Assembly: GCF_008042035.1 (NCBI RefSeq)
Contig: NZ_RDBL01000029.1
Span: 991,484 to 1,045,175, forward strand
Length of the DNA stretch: 53,692 nt
Source: Streptomyces sp. col6
Lineage (GTDB): Bacteria > Actinomycetota > Actinomycetes > Streptomycetales > Streptomycetaceae
Direction: 5' to 3'
Shown here: positions 7,573 to 19,573 of the stretch, in pieces
Position numbering within the stretch: position 1 is the stretch's first letter
Layout: the number at the start of each line of letters is the position of its first letter
The notes under the pieces: model-generated
What the model was told of the DNA's origin: nothing
The model's input: only the letters and a program-made list of their open reading frames with translations
The model's database searches: none
Program-made: the position numbers and the translations under genes

Positions 7573-7627
7573 TTGTGCACAGGCTGTGGACAACGACTTG
7601 AACCGCGCGGGTCGGGCTGACTACCGT
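7573..7627 (+). promoter_or_regulatory. dnaA promoter region with two DnaA boxes
   Basis: TTGTGCACA (7573-7581, one mismatch) and a perfect minus-strand box TGTGGACAA (7585-7593) lie immediately before a promoter-like TTGAAC (7598-7603), 18-bp spacer, TACCGT (7622-7627). Streptomyces dnaA is known to be autoregulated through DnaA boxes in its promoter, and this matches. The rest of the 380-bp rpmH-dnaA gap shows nothing else recognisable; the rpmH promoter must also lie here but was not resolved. Confidence 0.7.
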
Positions 7628-7733
7628 GGCTGAACTCCGGTTCTTTTTCTTCCCGCCTGCCGGTCCTCACCCACCCCGACCCATACCGTCCCGAGAACCA
7701 CACATTCGTGGGACCAGCGAGAGAGCGTGCCTT

Positions 7734-9539
7734 GTGGCTGACGTACCTGCCGATCTTGCCGCAGTGTGGCCACGAGTGCTGGAGCAACTCCTCGGGGAGG
7801 GGCAGCAGGGCATCGAGCCGAAGGACAAACAGTGGATCGAGCGCTGCCAGCCGCTCGCCCTGGTCGCCGACACCGCGCTGCTGGCCGTCCCCAACGAGTG
7901 GGGCAAGCGGGTCCTCGAAGGCCGCCTCGCCCCCCTCATCAGTGAGACGCTGACCCGCGAGTGCGGGCGCCCCATCCGGATCGCGATCACGGTCGACGAC
8001 TCCGCCGGTGAGCCGTCCGGGCCGCCGGCGCCGCCGATGCACCAGTCGCCCCAGCAGTCCCACCGCTACCAGGGCCCGCAGCACGACGAGGGCCGGCACG
8101 GCGACACATACGAGAGCTACGGGAGCCGGCCCGCGGACGACGGCATGCCGAGCGCGCGCCCCGCCTACCCGGACTACCGGCAGCAGCGACCGGAGCCCGG
8201 CGCCTGGCCGCGCACCCAGGAGGACCTGTCCTGGCAGCAGCCCCGGCTCGGCGGATTCCAGGACCGCGAGCCGTCGGCCGAGCAGTGGCGCGAGCCGTAC
8301 GGCGGCGGCCGCGCCCCGCAGCACGACTACCGTCCGCAGCCGCCCGAGCGCCAGGGGTACGAGCCCCAGCACACCGAGCGCCCCCGCCCCGAGCGTCACG
8401 AACTGCCGGAGCCGCAGCACCGTCCCGGCGGCGGCACCGGCCGCCCCGGCGGAGCCCCGGGCCCGATGGGCGCACAGCCCGCCCCGGCCCCCGGCCCCGG
8501 CGAGCCGCACGCGCGGCTGAACCCGAAGTACCTCTTCGACACCTTCGTCATCGGGGCCTCGAACCGCTTCGCGCACGCCGCGGCCGTAGCGGTGGCCGAA
8601 GCACCCGCGAAGGCGTACAACCCCCTGTTCGTCTACGGGGAGTCGGGACTCGGCAAGACCCATCTGCTGCACGCCATCGGGCACTATGCGCGGAGCCTCT
8701 ACCCGGGCACCCGGGTGCGGTACGTGAGCTCCGAGGAGTTCACCAACGAGTTCATCAACTCGATCCGTGACGGCAAGGGCGACACCTTCCGCAAGCGGTA
8801 CCGCGATGTCGACATCCTGCTCGTCGACGACATCCAGTTCCTGGCGAGCAAGGAGTCGACGCAGGAGGAGTTCTTCCACACCTTCAATACGCTCCACAAC
8901 GCCAACAAGCAGATCGTGCTCTCCTCCGACCGGCCGCCCAAGCAGCTGGTCACTCTGGAGGACCGCCTGCGGAATCGTTTCGAGTGGGGACTGACCACCG
9001 ACGTACAGCCCCCCGAGCTCGAGACGCGGATCGCGATCCTCCGCAAGAAGGCCGTGCAGGAACAGCTCAACGCCCCGCCGGAGGTTCTGGAGTTCATCGC
9101 CTCCCGTATCTCACGCAACATCCGTGAGCTGGAGGGCGCTCTCATCCGGGTGACCGCCTTCGCCAGCCTGAACCGCCAGCCCGTGGACCTGGGGCTGACG
9201 GAGATCGTGCTGAAGGATCTGATCCCGGGCGGCGAGGACACGGCTCCCGAGATCACGGCGTCGGCCATCATGGCGGCGACCGCGGACTACTTCGGGCTGA
9301 CGGTGGAGGACCTCTGCGGATCGTCGCGCAGCCGCGTCCTGGTGACGGCCCGGCAGATCGCCATGTACCTCTGCCGCGAGCTGACCGATCTCTCCCTGCC
9401 GAAGATCGGGGCGCAGTTCGGCGGCCGTGACCACACGACGGTGATGCACGCGGACCGCAAGATCCGGGCGCTGATGGCGGAGCGGCGCTCCATCTACAAC
9501 CAGGTCACCGAGCTCACCAACCGCATCAAGAACGGCTGA
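7734..9539 (+). CDS. dnaA: Chromosomal replication initiator DnaA
   Basis: AAA+ initiator that binds and unwinds oriC. The GTG at 7734 (VADVPADLAAVWPRVLEQL) gives 601 residues; an upstream extension of the frame lacks family similarity. Domain I covers about 1-95, domain II is an unusually long Pro/Gln/Gly/Arg-rich linker (about 96-270) typical of streptomycetes, and domain III has Walker A GESGLGKTH near residue 303 and Walker B ILLVDDIQF near 361. Domain IV carries the DnaA-box-reading signature GRDHTTVMHADRKI near 563. A 16-bp hairpin ends the transcript at the edge of oriC. Confidence 0.98.
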   Translation: MADVPADLAAVWPRVLEQLLGEGQQGIEPKDKQWIERCQPLALVADTALLAVPNEWGKRVLEGRLAPLISETLTRECGRPIRIAITVDDSAGEPSGPPAPPMHQSPQQSHRYQGPQHDEGRHGDTYESYGSRPADDGMPSARPAYPDYRQQRPEPGAWPRTQEDLSWQQPRLGGFQDREPSAEQWREPYGGGRAPQHDYRPQPPERQGYEPQHTERPRPERHELPEPQHRPGGGTGRPGGAPGPMGAQPAPAPGPGEPHARLNPKYLFDTFVIGASNRFAHAAAVAVAEAPAKAYNPLFVYGESGLGKTHLLHAIGHYARSLYPGTRVRYVSSEEFTNEFINSIRDGKGDTFRKRYRDVDILLVDDIQFLASKESTQEEFFHTFNTLHNANKQIVLSSDRPPKQLVTLEDRLRNRFEWGLTTDVQPPELETRIAILRKKAVQEQLNAPPEVLEFIASRISRNIRELEGALIRVTAFASLNRQPVDLGLTEIVLKDLIPGGEDTAPEITASAIMAATADYFGLTVEDLCGSSRSRVLVTARQIAMYLCRELTDLSLPKIGAQFGGRDHTTVMHADRKIRALMAERRSIYNQVTELTNRIKNG

Positions 9540-9574
9540 GGCGCGCAGGCGCCGCACCCGCACACGTACTCATA

Positions 9575-9613
9575 GGGCGCTGTGCGGACTCGTCAGGAGT
9601 CCGCACAGCGCCC
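9575..9613. terminator. Terminator after dnaA
   Basis: Perfect 16-bp inverted repeat (9575-9590 / 9598-9613) with a 7-nt loop, 35 bp after the dnaA stop. It shields oriC from dnaA transcription. Confidence 0.85.
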
Positions 9614-10242
9614 TTCGTGTTCCCCGAAACGCGGCTCACAACCCTCTTCGCGCGGGCCCGGACACCGGCCGGCCGACGACCGGGCCCGGTCCGCGAGGCC
9701 GCGGGTTGTTCGAATAGCCGGGAGGACACGGGTGTTCTCCACAGATCCGGGCACTTTTTTCCCTCCACAGCCTGGGGATCCAAAAGTTGTCCATACTGCA
9801 TCCACAGGCAGGACGGTCGGATGAGCATCAGGGCAGCTCAGAGGGTTGGGGATCTGTGGTCAACGATGATCCACAGCCTGTGGACAAGATCTTCGTCCAC
9901 AGGCGGCACTCCGCGTTGTCCACCGGCCGCCCACAGGTCTGAGGCCGTTTTCCCCAGTCGAGGGCTGCTTCTCCACACCGCTGTCCACTGTTCGGCAACA
10001 GAACAGGCGCCATCACCGGCGCGAGTGAAAGGCGTCACACCAAGGGGGACGGTTGGCCTGTGGGGAACGGGGGTAAAGCTGGGGACAGACCTGGGGAGAA
10101 AGTGCCCTGCCCTGTGTACGGGATGTGCACAACTTCGGGATGTCCACAGAAACCCCAAGTTGTCCACCGGTGCCGCCCACAGGGTCGGTGGATAAAAAAC
10201 AGGGCCTGAGCTGCGAAAACGGGGTTATCCACGGTTTCCACA
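9614..10242. other. oriC: Chromosomal replication origin oriC
   Basis: The 936-bp dnaA-dnaN gap holds about 16 DnaA-box-like 9-mers with at most two mismatches to TTGTCCACA. They start at 9735, 9787, 9855(-), 9867, 9879(-, perfect), 9893, 9916, 9969, 9981, 10059(-), 10124(-), 10140, 10160, 10187(-), 10225 and 10234. Boxes occur in both orientations, as in the known Streptomyces oriC. AT-richer patches are the T-run at 9754-9760 and GATAAAAAAC near 10191, but no repeated 13-mers are evident. From 10243 to 10475 only the dnaN upstream region remains. Confidence 0.95.
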
Positions 10243-10475
10243 GGCCCTACTACTACCACCACTCATAGTTAGCTCGGAATCCGTTTTGAAGTGGGCCCTG
10301 TGCACAACTCGGCCCCGGAGCGCTCCGGGCCCCTCGCGGCGATTTGACCCCGAGCAGCACCGAGTGTCGGTGCGGTGCGTCAGACTGGTCCCCGGCGTCC
10401 TCCCCCCGTCATCGGCGGAGCGACCCGACCAGACGACGAAGGCCAGCAGGGCGAGAACAGCAGGAGGCGGTTCCG

Positions 10476-11606
10476 GTGAAGATCCGGGTGGAGCGCGATG
10501 TACTCGCGGAGGCGGTGGCCTGGGTGGCCCGCAGCCTCCCGGCCCGTCCGCCGGCGCCCGTTCTCGCGGGCCTTCTGCTGAAGGCCGAGGACGGAGCACT
10601 CAGCTTCTCCAGCTTCGACTACGAGGTCTCGGCCCGGGTCTCGGTGGATGCCGAGGTCGAGGAGGACGGCACCGTCCTCGTCTCCGGCCGGCTCCTCGCC
10701 GACATCTGCCGCGCCCTCCCGAACCGCCCGGTCGAGATCTCCACAGACGGTGTACGGGCGACGGTCTCCTGCGGCTCCTCGCGATTCACACTCCACACCC
10801 TTCCTGTGGAGGAGTACCCGGCGCTTCCGCAGATGCCGACCGCGACCGGCACCGTTCCCGGTGAGGTCTTCGCCTCCGCCGCCGCCCAGGTCGCCATCGC
10901 CGCGGGCCGTGACGACACGCTGCCCGTCCTGACCGGTGTGCGCATCGAGATCGAGGGCGACACCGTCACCCTCGCCTCCACCGACCGCTACCGCTTCGCG
11001 GTCCGTGAGTTCCTCTGGAAGCCGGAGGACCCCGAGGCCTCCGCCGTCGCGCTGGTGCCCGCCAAGACCCTGCTGGACACCGCCAAGGCCCTCACCAGCG
11101 GTGACACGGTCACCCTGGCGCTCTCCGGCTCGGGTGCGGGCGAAGGACTCATCGGGTTCGAGGGCGCAGGACGGCGTACGACCACCCGACTGCTCGAAGG
11201 CGACCTGCCGAAGTACCGGACGCTCTTCCCGACGGAGTTCAACTCGGTCGCCGTGATCGAGACCGCCCCGTTCGTCGAGGCCGTCAAGCGCGTCGCCCTG
11301 GTGGCCGAGCGCAACACCCCCGTCCGGCTGAGCTTCGAGCAGGGCGTCCTGATCCTGGAAGCGGGATCCAGCGACGACGCACAGGCTGTGGAAAGGGTCG
11401 ACGCCGTGCTGGAGGGCGACGACATCTCGATCGCCTTCAACCCGACCTTCCTGCTCGACGGCCTGAGCGCCATCGACTCCCCGGTCGCCCAGCTCTCCTT
11501 CACGACCTCCACCAAGCCGGCGCTGCTCAGCGGCCGCCCGGCCGTGGACGCCGAGGCGGACGACGCGTACAAGTACCTGATCATGCCGGTCCGCCTCTCC
11601 GGCTGA
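10476..11606 (+). CDS. dnaN: DNA polymerase III beta sliding clamp
   Basis: Ring-shaped processivity factor tethering DNA polymerase III. GTG at 10476, with GGAGG eight bases upstream, gives 376 residues beginning VKIRVERDVLAEAVAWVARSLP, the usual first clamp domain. The remainder follows the three-domain plan, with TLPVEEYPALP closing domain 1, the DDTLPVLTGVRIEI block in domain 2 and the C-terminal VDAEADDAYKYLIMPVRL, which closes the hydrophobic cleft that binds clamp-binding peptides. The longer open frame upstream reads into the oriC side and is not coding. Confidence 0.98.
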   Translation: MKIRVERDVLAEAVAWVARSLPARPPAPVLAGLLLKAEDGALSFSSFDYEVSARVSVDAEVEEDGTVLVSGRLLADICRALPNRPVEISTDGVRATVSCGSSRFTLHTLPVEEYPALPQMPTATGTVPGEVFASAAAQVAIAAGRDDTLPVLTGVRIEIEGDTVTLASTDRYRFAVREFLWKPEDPEASAVALVPAKTLLDTAKALTSGDTVTLALSGSGAGEGLIGFEGAGRRTTTRLLEGDLPKYRTLFPTEFNSVAVIETAPFVEAVKRVALVAERNTPVRLSFEQGVLILEAGSSDDAQAVERVDAVLEGDDISIAFNPTFLLDGLSAIDSPVAQLSFTTSTKPALLSGRPAVDAEADDAYKYLIMPVRLSG

Positions 11607-11735
11607 CCTTTCCCCGGCCCCGCCCCGGCGGGGCCCGACGGACGTGTTCAGCGCCGAGCACGCCCGGCGTCCTGTCCCCTTCCGGGCGTAGGCTCGGACT
11701 TGGGTACGAATCGGCACAACGCTAAGGAATCTCTG

Positions 11736-12614
11736 ATGGAGCTCGGTCTCGTCGGCCTCGGCAAGATGGGCGGCAACATGCGCGAGCGCATCCGCCGCGC
11801 AGGCCACACCGTCATCGGTTACGACCGCAATCCGGATCTCGCCGATGTCCACAGCCTGGAAGAGCTTGTGGGCAAGCTCAAGGGCCCCCGGGTCGTGTGG
11901 GTGATGGTTCCGGCCGGAGCCGCGACCCAGTCCACGGTCGACGAGCTGGCCGAGCTGCTCTCGCCCGGCGACATCGTCGTGGACGGCGGCAACAGCCGCT
12001 GGACCGACGACGAGAAGCACGCCGAGGAGCTGCGCGCCAAGGGCATCGGCTTCGTCGACTGCGGCGTCTCCGGCGGTGTCTGGGGCCTGGAGAACGGCTA
12101 CGCCCTCATGTACGGCGGCGACACCGAGGACGTGGCGAAGGTCCAGCCGATCTTCGACGCGCTCAAGCCCGAGGGCGACTTCGGCTCGGTCCACGCGGGC
12201 AAGGTAGGCGCCGGCCACTTCGCGAAGATGGTCCACAACGGCATCGAGTACGCCATGATGCAGGCCTACGCCGAGGGCTGGGAGCTCCTGGAGAAGGTCG
12301 ACTCCGTCACCGACGTGCGCGAGGTCTTCCGCTCCTGGCAGGAGGGCACGGTCATCCGCTCCTGGCTGCTCGACCTGGCGGTCAACGCCCTCGACGACGA
12401 CGAGCACCTCGACAAGCTCCGCGGCTACGCCGCCGACTCGGGCGAGGGCCGCTGGACGGTGGAGGCCGCGATCGACAACGCCGTGCCGCTGCCCGCGATC
12501 ACCGCGTCGCTCTTCGCGCGCTTCGCCTCACGCCAGGACGACTCCCCGCAGATGAAGATGATTGCCGCGCTGCGCAACCAGTTCGGCGGCCACGCGGTCG
12601 AGAACAAGAAGTAA
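11736..12614 (+). CDS. gnd: 6-phosphogluconate dehydrogenase, short (about 290-residue) form
   Basis: Oxidative decarboxylation of 6-phosphogluconate to ribulose 5-phosphate in the pentose phosphate pathway. The N-terminal Rossmann motif is MELGLVGLGKMGGNM; VDGGNSRW and DCGVSGGVWGLENGYALMYGG are substrate-binding blocks, and the catalytic lysine segment is HAGKVGAGHFAKMVHNGIEYAMMQ. At 292 residues it is the short, often NAD-preferring class rather than the 470-residue E. coli type. ATG 11736 has AAGGAAT upstream. A gnd gene between dnaN and recF is characteristic of actinomycete origins. Cofactor preference is inferred, not read from sequence. Confidence 0.93.
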   Translation: MELGLVGLGKMGGNMRERIRRAGHTVIGYDRNPDLADVHSLEELVGKLKGPRVVWVMVPAGAATQSTVDELAELLSPGDIVVDGGNSRWTDDEKHAEELRAKGIGFVDCGVSGGVWGLENGYALMYGGDTEDVAKVQPIFDALKPEGDFGSVHAGKVGAGHFAKMVHNGIEYAMMQAYAEGWELLEKVDSVTDVREVFRSWQEGTVIRSWLLDLAVNALDDDEHLDKLRGYAADSGEGRWTVEAAIDNAVPLPAITASLFARFASRQDDSPQMKMIAALRNQFGGHAVENKK

Positions 12615-12698
12615 CCCGCAACGACGGGTGGCAGGGGCCGACCGCCTCTCCCACCCGGTGGAGCACGGAGCAGGAAGCCGGGAAGGTCGGCGCACACC

Positions 12699-13829
12699 AT
12701 GCACGTCACGCATCTGTCGCTGGCCGACTTCCGCTCGTACGCCCGGGTCGAGGTGCCCCTCGACCCGGGCGTCACCGCGTTCGTGGGGGCCAACGGCCAG
12801 GGCAAGACGAATCTGGTCGAGGCCGTCGGCTATCTCGCCACGCTCGGCAGCCACCGCGTCTCCTCGGACGCCCCGCTCGTCCGCATGGGCGCCGAGCGGG
12901 CGGTGATCAGGGCGGCCGTCACCCAGGGGGAGCGCTCGCAACTGGTCGAGCTGGAGCTCAACCCGGGCCGGGCCAACCGCGCCCGGATCAATAGATCGTC
13001 GCAGGTCAGACCACGTGATGTGCTCGGCATCGTGCGGACGGTGCTGTTCGCGCCGGAGGACCTGGCGCTGGTGAAGGGCGACCCCGGCGAGCGCCGGCGG
13101 TTCCTGGACGAGCTGGTGACCGCGCGCTCGCCGAGGATGGCCGGGGTGCGTTCCGACTACGAGCGGGTGCTGAAGCAGCGGAACACCCTGCTGAAGTCCG
13201 CGGCGATGGCGCGCAGGCACGGCGGCCGGTCCCTGGACCTGTCGACGCTCGATGTGTGGGACCAGCATCTGGCCGGGGTCGGCGCGGAAATGCTGGCGCA
13301 GCGCCTGGACCTGATCGCCACGCTCCAGCCGCTGGCGGACAAGGCGTACGGGGACGTCGCACCGGGCGGAGGGCCGGTCACGCTGGAGTACCGCAGCACC
13401 GTCGGCGCCGAGGCCGGCCCCGCGCGCACGCGCGAGGAGCTGTACGCCCAGATCGTCGAGGCCCTGGCCGGCGTCCGCAAGCAGGAGATCGAGCGCGGCG
13501 TGACACTGGTCGGCCCGCACCGCGACGACCTGGTGCTGGGGCTGCGCGGGATGCCCGCGAAGGGGTACGCGAGCCACGGGGAGTCCTGGTCGTACGCACT
13601 GGCGCTGCGTCTGGCCTCGTACGAGCTGCTGCGGAGCGAGGGCAACGAACCCGTGCTGGTGCTGGACGACGTCTTCGCCGAGCTGGACGCGCGCCGCCGG
13701 GAGCGGCTGGCGGAGCTGGTGGCGCCGGCGGAGCAGGTGCTGGTCACGGCGGCGGTGGACGACGACGTGCCGGGGGCGCTCGCCGGGACGCGGTACGCGG
13801 TGACCGCCGGTGAGGTGGAGCGGGTGTGA
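12699..13829 (+). CDS. recF: DNA replication/repair protein RecF
   Basis: SMC-like ATPase that helps load RecA at single-strand gaps with RecO and RecR. It opens MHVTHLSLADFRSYARVEV, followed by Walker A GANGQGKTNLVEA near residue 31. The ABC-type signature area is around SHGESWSYALALRLASYELL, and Walker B is VLVLDDVFAELDARRR near residue 325. Length is 376 residues, normal for the family. Its stop overlaps the start of the downstream dciA gene by four bases. Confidence 0.97.
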   Translation: MHVTHLSLADFRSYARVEVPLDPGVTAFVGANGQGKTNLVEAVGYLATLGSHRVSSDAPLVRMGAERAVIRAAVTQGERSQLVELELNPGRANRARINRSSQVRPRDVLGIVRTVLFAPEDLALVKGDPGERRRFLDELVTARSPRMAGVRSDYERVLKQRNTLLKSAAMARRHGGRSLDLSTLDVWDQHLAGVGAEMLAQRLDLIATLQPLADKAYGDVAPGGGPVTLEYRSTVGAEAGPARTREELYAQIVEALAGVRKQEIERGVTLVGPHRDDLVLGLRGMPAKGYASHGESWSYALALRLASYELLRSEGNEPVLVLDDVFAELDARRRERLAELVAPAEQVLVTAAVDDDVPGALAGTRYAVTAGEVERV

Positions 13830-14389
13830 GCGGCGACGGAGAGGGGAAGACCCCGCGCGCCGAGGACCGGGCGAAGCCGGCCGAGCCGTCCGGGGTGGAC
13901 CTGGCGCGGGTGGCCCTGCGCGCGGCGAAGGAGCAGGCGCGGGCCCGCGGTGCGGCGGCGCAGCAGAAGAAGCAGGCGCGGCGGGGCGGCGGGCTGCGTT
14001 CGGGGGCGCGGGCGGACGGGCGTGATCCGCTGCCGCTGGGCTCGGCGATCAACCGGCTGATCACCGAGCGCGGCTGGGAGACCCCGGCGGCGGTGGGCGG
14101 GGTGATGGGCCGCTGGCCGCAGATCGTCGGTGACGATCTCGCCCTCCACTGCGTGCCGGTGCGGTACGACGAGGAACCGGACCAGCGGGTGCTGACGGTT
14201 CAGTGCGATTCGACGGTGTGGGCGACGCAGCTGAGGCTGCTGGCCCCCCAGCTGGTGGCCCGGCTCAACGCGGACCTGGGCAACGGCACGGTGCGGATGA
14301 TCAAGGTGCAGGGGCCGGGCGGCCCGCAGCGCCGGTTCGGTCCGCTCAGGGCCCCGGGGAGCACGGGTCCCGGCGACACCTACGGCTGA
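13826..14389 (+). CDS. dciA: DciA-type helicase operator/loader (DUF721)
   Basis: DciA proteins interact with the replicative helicase DnaB and replace DnaC-type loaders in most bacteria. The 187-residue product has a charged, Ala/Arg-rich disordered N-terminus (to about residue 68). The DUF721 domain follows: LGSAINRLITERGWETPAAVGGVMGRWPQIVGDDLALHCVPV ... LTVQCDSTVWATQLRLLAPQLVARLN, with the conserved tryptophans (GRWPQIVG and STVWATQL). GTG start within the recF stop (GTGA), so it is translationally coupled to recF. Family assignment is strong; helicase loading is known for relatives. Confidence 0.9.
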   Translation: MSGDGEGKTPRAEDRAKPAEPSGVDLARVALRAAKEQARARGAAAQQKKQARRGGGLRSGARADGRDPLPLGSAINRLITERGWETPAAVGGVMGRWPQIVGDDLALHCVPVRYDEEPDQRVLTVQCDSTVWATQLRLLAPQLVARLNADLGNGTVRMIKVQGPGGPQRRFGPLRAPGSTGPGDTYG

Positions 14390-14679
14390 CCGGCTCCGAC
14401 CTGGGGTTTCCGTATCCCGGCGCGGCTCTTCGCCGGTGCGCGGGGCGTGGATACGACGTGTCCCGGGCGTCCCGGGAACCGATTACGTGGTGGTTGAAAC
14501 CAGGTGGCGGTGCACGTACGTCCCTCACCGTAGCGGGAGGCTGACAGGCCGAAGCGCTCAATGCCCGCGTGAGCCTCCTGGGGCCCCTTCCTGGATATGG
14601 GGAGTCGTCAGCCGCTCATTCAGGGCGGCACATGCGGACTCAGGTACCCGCAAACCCCCATTCGGGTCGGCGCTACCGG

Positions 14680-14713
14680 TAGACTGATGAACAATCCCGC
14701 GTCTTGCGGGATT
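14680..14713 (+). promoter_or_regulatory. Probable gyrB promoter -10 and leader stem-loop
   Basis: A -10-like TAGACT lies at 14680-14685, with no clear -35. Seven bases further on, AATCCCGC (14693-14700) and GCGGGATT (14706-14713) form a perfect 8-bp stem with a 5-nt loop, which would sit at the very start of a gyrB transcript. The rest of the 400-bp dciA-gyrB gap holds only a 7-bp hairpin at 14461-14477 (TCCCGGG/CCCGGGA), possibly a weak terminator for dciA. Confidence 0.5.
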
Positions 14714-14790
14714 CGTCGATACACGCCGAACGACGCAGCCGCTCCCGCCTGCCCGGAGAACGGCCTGTGCTGTGCCAGAAAGGGCGCTTC

Positions 14791-16854
14791 GTGGCCGATT
14801 CCGGCAACCCCAACGAGAACATTCCGTCCACCCGGGTCGAGGGCGACGCCGCTCCCGCCACGGCCGAGGCCGCGGCCTCGTACGACGCCAGTGCGATCAC
14901 CGTGCTGGAGGGTCTGGACGCGGTCCGCAAGCGGCCTGGCATGTACATCGGCTCGACCGGTGAGCGCGGTCTCCACCACCTCGTGCAAGAAGTCGTCGAC
15001 AACTCCGTCGACGAGGCCATGGCCGGGCACGCGGACTCCATCGACGTGACGATCCTCGCCGACGGCGGGGTGCGCGTGATCGACAACGGCCGTGGCATCC
15101 CCGTCGGCATCGTGCCGTCCGAGGGCAAGCCGGCCGTCGAGGTCGTGCTCACCGTCCTGCACGCGGGCGGCAAGTTCGGAGGCGGCGGCTACGCCGTGTC
15201 CGGTGGTCTGCACGGCGTCGGTGTGTCCGTCGTCAACGCCCTGTCCACGCGGGTGTCCGTCGAGGTCAAGACGGACGGCTACCGCTGGACCCAGGACTAC
15301 AAGTTCGGTGTCCCGACCGCCCCGCTGGCGCGCAACGAGGAAACCGACGAAACGGGCACCAGCGTCACGTTCTGGGCCGACGGCGACATCTTCGAGACGA
15401 CCGAGTACTCCTTCGAGACGCTCTCGCGCCGCTTCCAGGAGATGGCCTTCCTCAACAAGGGCCTCACCCTCAAGCTGACCGACGAGCGCGAGTCGGCGAA
15501 GGCGACGGCCGGCGCGGACAGCGCGGAGGCGGCGGACGTTCCCGAGGAGGAAGTGGCCCGCTCGGTCACGTACCACTACGAGAACGGCATCGTCGACTTC
15601 GTCAAGTACCTCAACTCCCGCAAGGGCGATGTCATCCACCAGTCGGTGATCGACATCGCGGCCGAGGACAAGGACCGGCTCCTCTCGGTCGAGATCGCCA
15701 TGCAGTGGAACACGCAGTACAGCGAGGGCGTCTACTCCTTCGCCAACGCGATCCACACGCATGAGGGCGGTACGCACGAGGAAGGCTTCCGCGCCGCGCT
15801 GACCTCTCTGGTCAACCGGTACGCCCGGGACAAGAAGCTGCTGCGCGAGAAGGACGACAACCTCACCGGTGAGGACGTCCGCGAGGGTTTGACGGCGATC
15901 ATCTCGGTGAAGCTGGGCGAGCCGCAGTTCGAGGGTCAGACGAAGACCAAGCTGGGCAACACGGAGGCCAAGACCTTCGTGCAGAAGGTCGTCCACGAGC
16001 AGCTGACGGACTGGTTCGACCGCAACCCCAACGAGGCCGCCGACATCATCCGCAAGGGCATCGCCGCCTCGACCGCCCGTGTGGCGGCCCGCAAGGCGCG
16101 CGACCTGACCCGGCGCAAGGGTCTGCTGGAGAGCGCCTCGCTCCCCGGCAAGCTGAGCGACTGCCAGTCGAATGACCCCACCAAGTGCGAGATCTTCATC
16201 GTCGAGGGTGACTCCGCAGGCGGCTCGGCCAAGTCCGGCCGCAACCCGATGTACCAGGCGATCCTGCCGATCCGCGGCAAGATCCTGAACGTCGAGAAGG
16301 CCCGGGTCGACAAGATCCTGCAGAACACCGAGGTCCAGGCGCTGATCTCGGCCTTCGGTACCGGGGTCCACGAGGACTTCGACATCGAGAAGCTCCGCTA
16401 TCACAAGATCATCCTGATGGCGGACGCCGACGTCGACGGCCAGCACATCAACACCCTGCTGCTGACGTTCCTGTTCCGCTTCATGCGCCCGCTGGTCGAG
16501 GCCGGCCACGTCTACCTGTCGCGCCCCCCGCTGTACAAGATCAAGTGGGGCCGGGACGACTTCGAGTACGCGTACTCCGACCGTGAGCGCGACGCCCTCG
16601 TGGAACTCGGCAAGCAGAACGGCAAGCGGATCAAGGAAGACTCGATCCAGCGTTTCAAGGGTCTCGGCGAGATGAACGCCGAGGAGCTGCGCGTCACGAC
16701 GATGGACGTCGACCACCGCGTGCTCGGCCAGGTCACGCTCGACGACGCGGCGCAGGCCGACGACCTGTTCTCGGTGCTGATGGGTGAGGACGTCGAGGCA
16801 CGGCGCTCGTTCATCCAGCGCAACGCCAAGGACGTCCGCTTCCTCGACATCTGA
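14791..16854 (+). CDS. gyrB: DNA gyrase subunit B
   Basis: ATPase subunit of the type II topoisomerase that introduces negative supercoils. GTG 14791 (VADSGNPNENIP) has AAAGGG eight bases upstream and gives 687 residues. GHKL ATPase motifs are VDNSVDEAMAGH, IDNGRGIPVG and the glycine-rich lid GGLHGVGVSVVNAL; the TOPRIM motifs are IVEGDSAGGSAKSGRNP and LMADADVDGQHI; the C-terminus ends DVRFLDI. The upstream extension of the frame runs through the leader hairpin and is not used. gyrA follows after 46 bp. Confidence 0.98.
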   Translation: MADSGNPNENIPSTRVEGDAAPATAEAAASYDASAITVLEGLDAVRKRPGMYIGSTGERGLHHLVQEVVDNSVDEAMAGHADSIDVTILADGGVRVIDNGRGIPVGIVPSEGKPAVEVVLTVLHAGGKFGGGGYAVSGGLHGVGVSVVNALSTRVSVEVKTDGYRWTQDYKFGVPTAPLARNEETDETGTSVTFWADGDIFETTEYSFETLSRRFQEMAFLNKGLTLKLTDERESAKATAGADSAEAADVPEEEVARSVTYHYENGIVDFVKYLNSRKGDVIHQSVIDIAAEDKDRLLSVEIAMQWNTQYSEGVYSFANAIHTHEGGTHEEGFRAALTSLVNRYARDKKLLREKDDNLTGEDVREGLTAIISVKLGEPQFEGQTKTKLGNTEAKTFVQKVVHEQLTDWFDRNPNEAADIIRKGIAASTARVAARKARDLTRRKGLLESASLPGKLSDCQSNDPTKCEIFIVEGDSAGGSAKSGRNPMYQAILPIRGKILNVEKARVDKILQNTEVQALISAFGTGVHEDFDIEKLRYHKIILMADADVDGQHINTLLLTFLFRFMRPLVEAGHVYLSRPPLYKIKWGRDDFEYAYSDRERDALVELGKQNGKRIKEDSIQRFKGLGEMNAEELRVTTMDVDHRVLGQVTLDDAAQADDLFSVLMGEDVEARRSFIQRNAKDVRFLDI

Positions 16855-16900
16855 GTCGGCCGTACAAGCAAGCCGCAGCGCGAAAGGACTTTGACCAGCA

Positions 16901-19570
<2,670 letters not shown>

Positions 19571-19573
19571 AGC

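Noticed and set aside
7626..7733. dnaA start at 7626 (MAELRFFFFPP...)
   Set aside because: The added segment includes the promoter area and lacks DnaA similarity; GTG 7734 gives the conserved VADVPADLAAVW start.
9540..10475. Small ORFs inside the dnaA-dnaN gap
   Set aside because: All cross the DnaA boxes and lack ribosome binding sites and conserved motifs; the region is oriC.
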